In this document: one piece after another, positions 58,989 through 64,000 of the stretch
Numbering within the stretch: the stretch's first letter is position 1
Layout of the letters: each line of letters begins with the position of its first letter
DNA from: Aliidiomarina sanyensis
GTDB taxonomy: Bacteria; Pseudomonadota; Gammaproteobacteria; Enterobacterales; Alteromonadaceae
Assembly (NCBI RefSeq): GCF_003987175.1
Contig: NZ_PIPM01000001.1
Location: forward strand, 431,903-495,902
Length of the DNA stretch: 64,000 nucleotides
Reading direction: 5' to 3'
Translations under genes and position numbers: made by a program
The notes under the pieces: model-generated
Database searches by the model: none
Told to the model about the DNA's origin: nothing
What the model saw: only the letters and a program-made list of their open reading frames with translations

Positions 58989-59951
58989 TCAGTGTGAGCG
59001 AGTCGTTTGATTGACTGCGTTCGAGATGATTTCTACGGAAGCCCCGTAGCGCGCATGTTCAGGCGCGAGCATTTGCGCGATCTCAGCCGCGAGTAATGCC
59101 TCCTCGCCTCGATTTTGTCGAACCAGTGCCCAGGCTAAATTAAAGAATATCGCCGGCTCTTCTGCAGCTATTTCGGAAGCCTTGTAATAATAGAATTCAG
59201 CTTCACTAAAGCGCCCTTGCTGAAAGGCAATATTACCCAATCCAAACGGAGCCATGTATTCTGAGGGCCAACGCTCCATCGCCAACCGATAACTCGCTTC
59301 GGCGAGCTCAAACCGTCCTTGTTGTTCTTGCGCGGCAATCGCGGCGAAATAACGAATGGGTTCTGCTGTGGCTGGCAACTCACCCAGCGCTGGAACCACC
59401 ATCGCCCAGTAATTCCCGCCGCGCCAACTGTGCTCAAACGCACGTAACGACATGGTTTCACGCTCTGTTGTTCCTGATCGCAAAATCACTTCGTTGCGTC
59501 TGGGGTTATAGCCAATAACCACTGCGTAATGCCAAATCGGCCACCGAGCAAAACCTAAATTTTGCAAAACCAAAACCGGGTTCCCCGCCTCAACCTCTTT
59601 AAATAGATCCGCCAATTGCGGGCGAATCACATAAGGGATCCGCTCAGCTCGTCGAGCCGCGCCCAGTAGCTCTGATTGCAGACTGCCCTCACGTTCCGGT
59701 AGATACACTTGGGGCTTTAGTGTTTCGGGGGTCGCATCATCCACACCGGCCACATTTAAGACCGTCGCTAATGCCGCGGGACCACACTGAAATTCATCTT
59801 GTGGGTAAAAAGGCGTGTTTGTCAGCTCTACATCACTAAGGGTTTGCGAATCCAGATAACGGTACTGCATGGGAGTGGAGCTGCAGCCAATGAGGAAAAT
59901 CAGAAGACAAGATAAAAGAAGTTTTTGCAGCGCGTCGGGCCACTTCGTCAT
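58989..59951 (-). CDS. PA2778-type C39-like cysteine peptidase lipoprotein with TPR tail
   Basis: 320 residues. Signal with lipobox IGC (Cys23). A C39-like papain-fold domain follows: active-site Cys56 in EFQCGPAALATVLN, His141 in IWHYAVVIGYNPRR, and a following Asn. TPR-like helices occupy about 200-310 (YMAPFGLGNIAFQQGRFSEA; AWALVRQNRGEEALLAAEIA). Unlike C39 of bacteriocin exporters it is not fused to an ABC transporter. Co-directional 69 bp downstream of its family partner PA2779-like gene. Role of the pair is not established. Confidence 0.87.
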   Translation of the reverse strand: MTKWPDALQKLLLSCLLIFLIGCSSTPMQYRYLDSQTLSDVELTNTPFYPQDEFQCGPAALATVLNVAGVDDATPETLKPQVYLPEREGSLQSELLGAARRAERIPYVIRPQLADLFKEVEAGNPVLVLQNLGFARWPIWHYAVVIGYNPRRNEVILRSGTTERETMSLRAFEHSWRGGNYWAMVVPALGELPATAEPIRYFAAIAAQEQQGRFELAEASYRLAMERWPSEYMAPFGLGNIAFQQGRFSEAEFYYYKASEIAAEEPAIFFNLAWALVRQNRGEEALLAAEIAQMLAPEHARYGASVEIISNAVNQTTRSH

Positions 59952-60020
59952 AAAACCGCCTAAAGAAGGTATTCAAACAGGAAGATATGCCCGCCGAATG
60001 GCGGGCACAACGCGCTCTAC

Positions 60021-60380
60021 TTACCGGAAAAAAACAAGCCAAATAATAATAGCCACAAGAATAACCGTGGTACTCACACTAATTCCAGCACCCGCTGGCA
60101 TTTGATCAATACCGGCTGTTAATTCCATGACCTCTTCGTCCGTCATAGCGGCCACTCGATCCAAGGCTTCTTGGGGATCGACACCAAACCGAACAAGTTG
60201 CTCTTGCACGTCATCCCGCATGAGCTGCTCACTCAGTTGTGCACGATTCAAACCTGACTGCTGCTCTGCCACAACTTCATGGGTTGCTACAATGTCCGCC
60301 TGCGCTTGAGGAATAACTGCAGGATTCAACACGAAGCTACCTAAGACCAATGACGTTCCAATAACAAGTGATTTTTTCAT
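60021..60380 (-). CDS. PA2779-type small exported membrane protein
   Basis: 119 residues: signal peptide (to about QAQA at 28), a predicted helical domain with MRDDVQEQLVRFGVDPQEAL and MTDEEVMELTAGIDQMPAGAG, then a single C-terminal membrane helix (VSTTVILVAIIIWLVFF) ending in Arg. The small-residue motif PAGAG (95-99) just before the helix is notable next to a C39-like peptidase gene. GGAGA precedes the ATG. Confidence 0.85.
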   Translation of the reverse strand: MKKSLVIGTSLVLGSFVLNPAVIPQAQADIVATHEVVAEQQSGLNRAQLSEQLMRDDVQEQLVRFGVDPQEALDRVAAMTDEEVMELTAGIDQMPAGAGISVSTTVILVAIIIWLVFFR

Positions 60381-60484
60381 GACAGATCTCCATGTTAGAT
60401 GTCACTTATAAACGTAGACTATCCAATCGGAAATGTCTGGGAATTACAGGTAATTATTTTGAAAAAGTCTTGAAAAACCATTAA

Positions 60485-62326
60485 TTACAAGCGAATTTCG
60501 CCCTTTTCGATCTGCTCAAGAAGTTCTGAATTCAATGGCTCGTAGCCTCGCTCTGAATTTACCAGGACATAAACAGACTCCCCCTGTTCCCAAACACGAT
60601 AGCCAAGTTTCTTAAGTTCTGATTTCTTGATCTTAAGTGTGGTGGTGGTTTCGTGATATCCCTCCTGAATACGAACGAAAATCGGCACCGCATAATCGGG
60701 TAACTTAGCCCGCAAATAACGATAGAACCGGGCTCCATCAAACGATAAATTTTCCCGCAAACATACCGAAGCCATTCCCGCGCGCCCTTCGGTATGCGGA
60801 ACGGCAACGCCATACACGACCGCCTCCGACACATCTGGATTGGATTGAATTTCTGCCTCGACTTGGGTGGTTGCCACATTTTCCGATTTCCACCGGAAGG
60901 TATCCCCAACCCGGTCAATAAACGCGATGTGACGGAACCCTTGATCACGCACAAGATCGCCGGTATTAAACCAACAATCCCCCGTCCGAAACACATTCTT
61001 CAACACTTTGGCCTGGCTTGCTGCTTCGTTGTTTGTGTAACCATCAAAAGGTGTTGTGTTGGTGACTTCTGCGAGCAAGAGACCCACTTCCCCTTTTTTT
61101 ACTCGCTGCATCCGTCCTTTGGAATTCACTACCGGTTGGTCCTGTTCGACATCATATTGGACAATCGCAAAGGTCATCGGCGAAAACCCTACGGTGCGCT
61201 TTAGATTAAAGACATTTACAAATCCAATGTTCCCTTCGCTCGCACCATACAATTCATAAATCTCGGGTATCTTGAAACGCGTTTGAAATTGATCCCAAAT
61301 TTCACTGCGCAAGCCGTTTCCGAGGACCGCTCGAATTTGATGATGCGTCTCCCCATTTTGCTCTTCTTGATTTAAAAGGTATCGACACAGTTCACCAATG
61401 TACACAAAGGTCGTCGCCGTGTGCTGTGATATATCATGCCAAAACTGTCGCGCACTGAACTTACGCGCAAGCGCCAGAGAGGATTGGGTCATGATGACTG
61501 AGCTCAACGAGGCGGACAATGCAGTATTGTGATAGAGGGGCAGACAGCAATAATGAATATCATTTGCGCGCAGCCCGAGTGCCATACGCCCGAAGCCGAC
61601 CCCGGCTTTCATCCAGCGCAAATGGGTCATCGCAGCAGACTTCGGAAGCCCCGTTGTGCCCGAAGTAAACACGTAGAAACTTGTGTCTCCTAAAGTAACC
61701 TGAGACGTTGTGACTGGGTTTTCTTCTGATGCCTCGCGGGCACGCTCCATCAGGTCTGGGAGCGCTGTTTCCCCCGCGACACGCCCATAACGAAAACATG
61801 GCATGGTTTCTGTCAACCCCGAATTGTGTTCACGAAGGCTCAAGAACGCAGACTCACCACCTTCACCGATGATCATCATTTTGGGCTGAATAATATCGAG
61901 GCTATGCACGAGTACCCCAGCACGCTGTTTATGATTCATCATTCCAGCGACTGCTCCGAGTTTATTCACCGCGAATACAGCAATGAGCAATGCGGGAGCG
62001 TTCTCAAATAACAACGCCACACAATCGCCTTTCTTGACGCCGATCGCAGCAAGCGTATGTGCAAGTTGGTTAACCTGTTGGTTAAAGCGCTTGTAGGTTA
62101 TTTGTTCCGACTCGAAACGCAAAAATATTCGGTTAGGACACGTTCGTGCAGCATTTTCTAGGAACAGCCCTGTTGAGCCTATATCGCTGCGTTGAGCGGT
62201 TTTTAAAAGACGATTTGCACGAAGAAATGCTGGGATCCGCGGGGCAAATCGCACCAAAGCGCGGAATAGCTCTGAAAAGCGATGAGTATGATGATTTGTC
62301 TGCATATTTTTATTATTTTTAGTCAT
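60485..62326 (-). CDS. Long-chain/very-long-chain acyl-CoA synthetase (FATP/FadD6-like)
   Basis: Activates fatty acids to acyl-CoA, 613 residues, ANL superfamily. AMP-binding motif FYVFTSGTTGLPKSAAMTH, then YELYGASEGNIGFVNVF, WFNTGDLVRDQGFRHIAFIDRVGDTFRWKSENVAT split across A7-A8 motifs, and late Lys region TLKIKKSELKKLG. The combination ETNVATTQVE-like ENVATTQVEAEI and GYTNNEA is typical of FATP/FadD6-type enzymes. No clear ribosome-binding site; an alternative ATG lies 7 codons in. Confidence 0.9.
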   Translation of the reverse strand: MTKNNKNMQTNHHTHRFSELFRALVRFAPRIPAFLRANRLLKTAQRSDIGSTGLFLENAARTCPNRIFLRFESEQITYKRFNQQVNQLAHTLAAIGVKKGDCVALLFENAPALLIAVFAVNKLGAVAGMMNHKQRAGVLVHSLDIIQPKMMIIGEGGESAFLSLREHNSGLTETMPCFRYGRVAGETALPDLMERAREASEENPVTTSQVTLGDTSFYVFTSGTTGLPKSAAMTHLRWMKAGVGFGRMALGLRANDIHYCCLPLYHNTALSASLSSVIMTQSSLALARKFSARQFWHDISQHTATTFVYIGELCRYLLNQEEQNGETHHQIRAVLGNGLRSEIWDQFQTRFKIPEIYELYGASEGNIGFVNVFNLKRTVGFSPMTFAIVQYDVEQDQPVVNSKGRMQRVKKGEVGLLLAEVTNTTPFDGYTNNEAASQAKVLKNVFRTGDCWFNTGDLVRDQGFRHIAFIDRVGDTFRWKSENVATTQVEAEIQSNPDVSEAVVYGVAVPHTEGRAGMASVCLRENLSFDGARFYRYLRAKLPDYAVPIFVRIQEGYHETTTTLKIKKSELKKLGYRVWEQGESVYVLVNSERGYEPLNSELLEQIEKGEIRL

Positions 62327-62349
62327 AAATACACAGCAAGAATTAGCAT

Positions 62350-62376
62350 AAAAAAGGCGCTCTTGCGAGCGCCTTT
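62350..62376 (-). terminator. Rho-independent terminator of katG
   Basis: GGCGCTC (62356-62362) pairs with GAGCGCC (62367-62373) around TTGC; the minus strand continues TTTTTTATG. Confidence 0.9.
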
Positions 62377-62399
62377 GTCACCTCAGTGGCGAAATATAA

Positions 62400-64000
<1,601 letters not shown>

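Overview
The window comes from a gammaproteobacterial chromosome. The translation cluster thrS-infC-rpmI-rplT-pheS has its usual order. Short gamma-specific families (DUF3080, DUF3010, the PA2778/PA2779 pair, CPXCG protein), a single-chain NADP isocitrate dehydrogenase, two RND efflux pairs and an M20 amidohydrolase suggest a marine Alteromonadales-type bacterium, perhaps Idiomarinaceae. That placement is inference. Host DNA looks close to 50% GC by eye (not computed).

Layout. 1-5.1 kb: pheS (5' part only), rplT, rpmI, infC with an AUU start, thrS, and an EamA transporter, all on the minus strand. 5.2-8.7 kb: small zinc-ribbon protein, riboflavin synthase, DUF3080 lipoprotein, lipid kinase, lipoprotein. 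8.8-13.4 kb: an ECF sigma/anti-sigma pair divergent from a secreted subtilase, followed by an outer-membrane barrel and an Ala/Glu-rich exported protein. This is the best candidate here for an undescribed cell-surface system. 13.5-18.6 kb: lipoprotein, YgjP-type metallopeptidase, M20 amidohydrolase, and a PAS-LOV-GGDEF-EAL blue-light/c-di-GMP protein.

18,576-26,799 is a foreign element nested two deep. The outer layer is an ISL3-family element of ISPpu12 type (24-bp ends, 8-bp target duplication AATATTAG) carrying a CadR/PbrR-type regulator, a CDF metal exporter, lspA and the transposase. Inside its lspA lies a 4,847-bp Tn21-family mercury element (38-bp ends, 5-bp duplication AAAAA) with merR and merTPCAD. 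A deletion fuses the first 26 codons of merE in frame to the 3' part of tnpA. Subtracting the insertion and one duplication leaves 3,372 bp. The outer element landed 16-23 bp upstream of the LOV-GGDEF-EAL start codon and cut that gene from its native promoter region, which now lies beyond 26.8 kb.

26.9-36.2 kb: orphan periplasmic binding lipoprotein, SelO AMPylase, membrane diguanylate cyclase, RND pump with adaptor. 36.6-42.7 kb: isocitrate dehydrogenase, cold-shock protein, S9 peptidase, PfkB-type kinase. 42.8-46.2 kb: a four-gene Mla/MCE lipid-transport operon whose permease carries a fused N-terminal extension. 46.3-53.3 kb: DUF3010, MscK-like channel, MltC-type transglycosylase, small lipoprotein, ENPP-like phosphodiesterase. 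53.4-57.5 kb: second RND pair. 57.7-64 kb: acyl-CoA transferase, the PA2778/PA2779 pair (C39-like peptidase plus small membrane protein), an acyl-CoA synthetase and katG (5' end outside the window).

No rRNA, tRNA, CRISPR array or integron was recognised.
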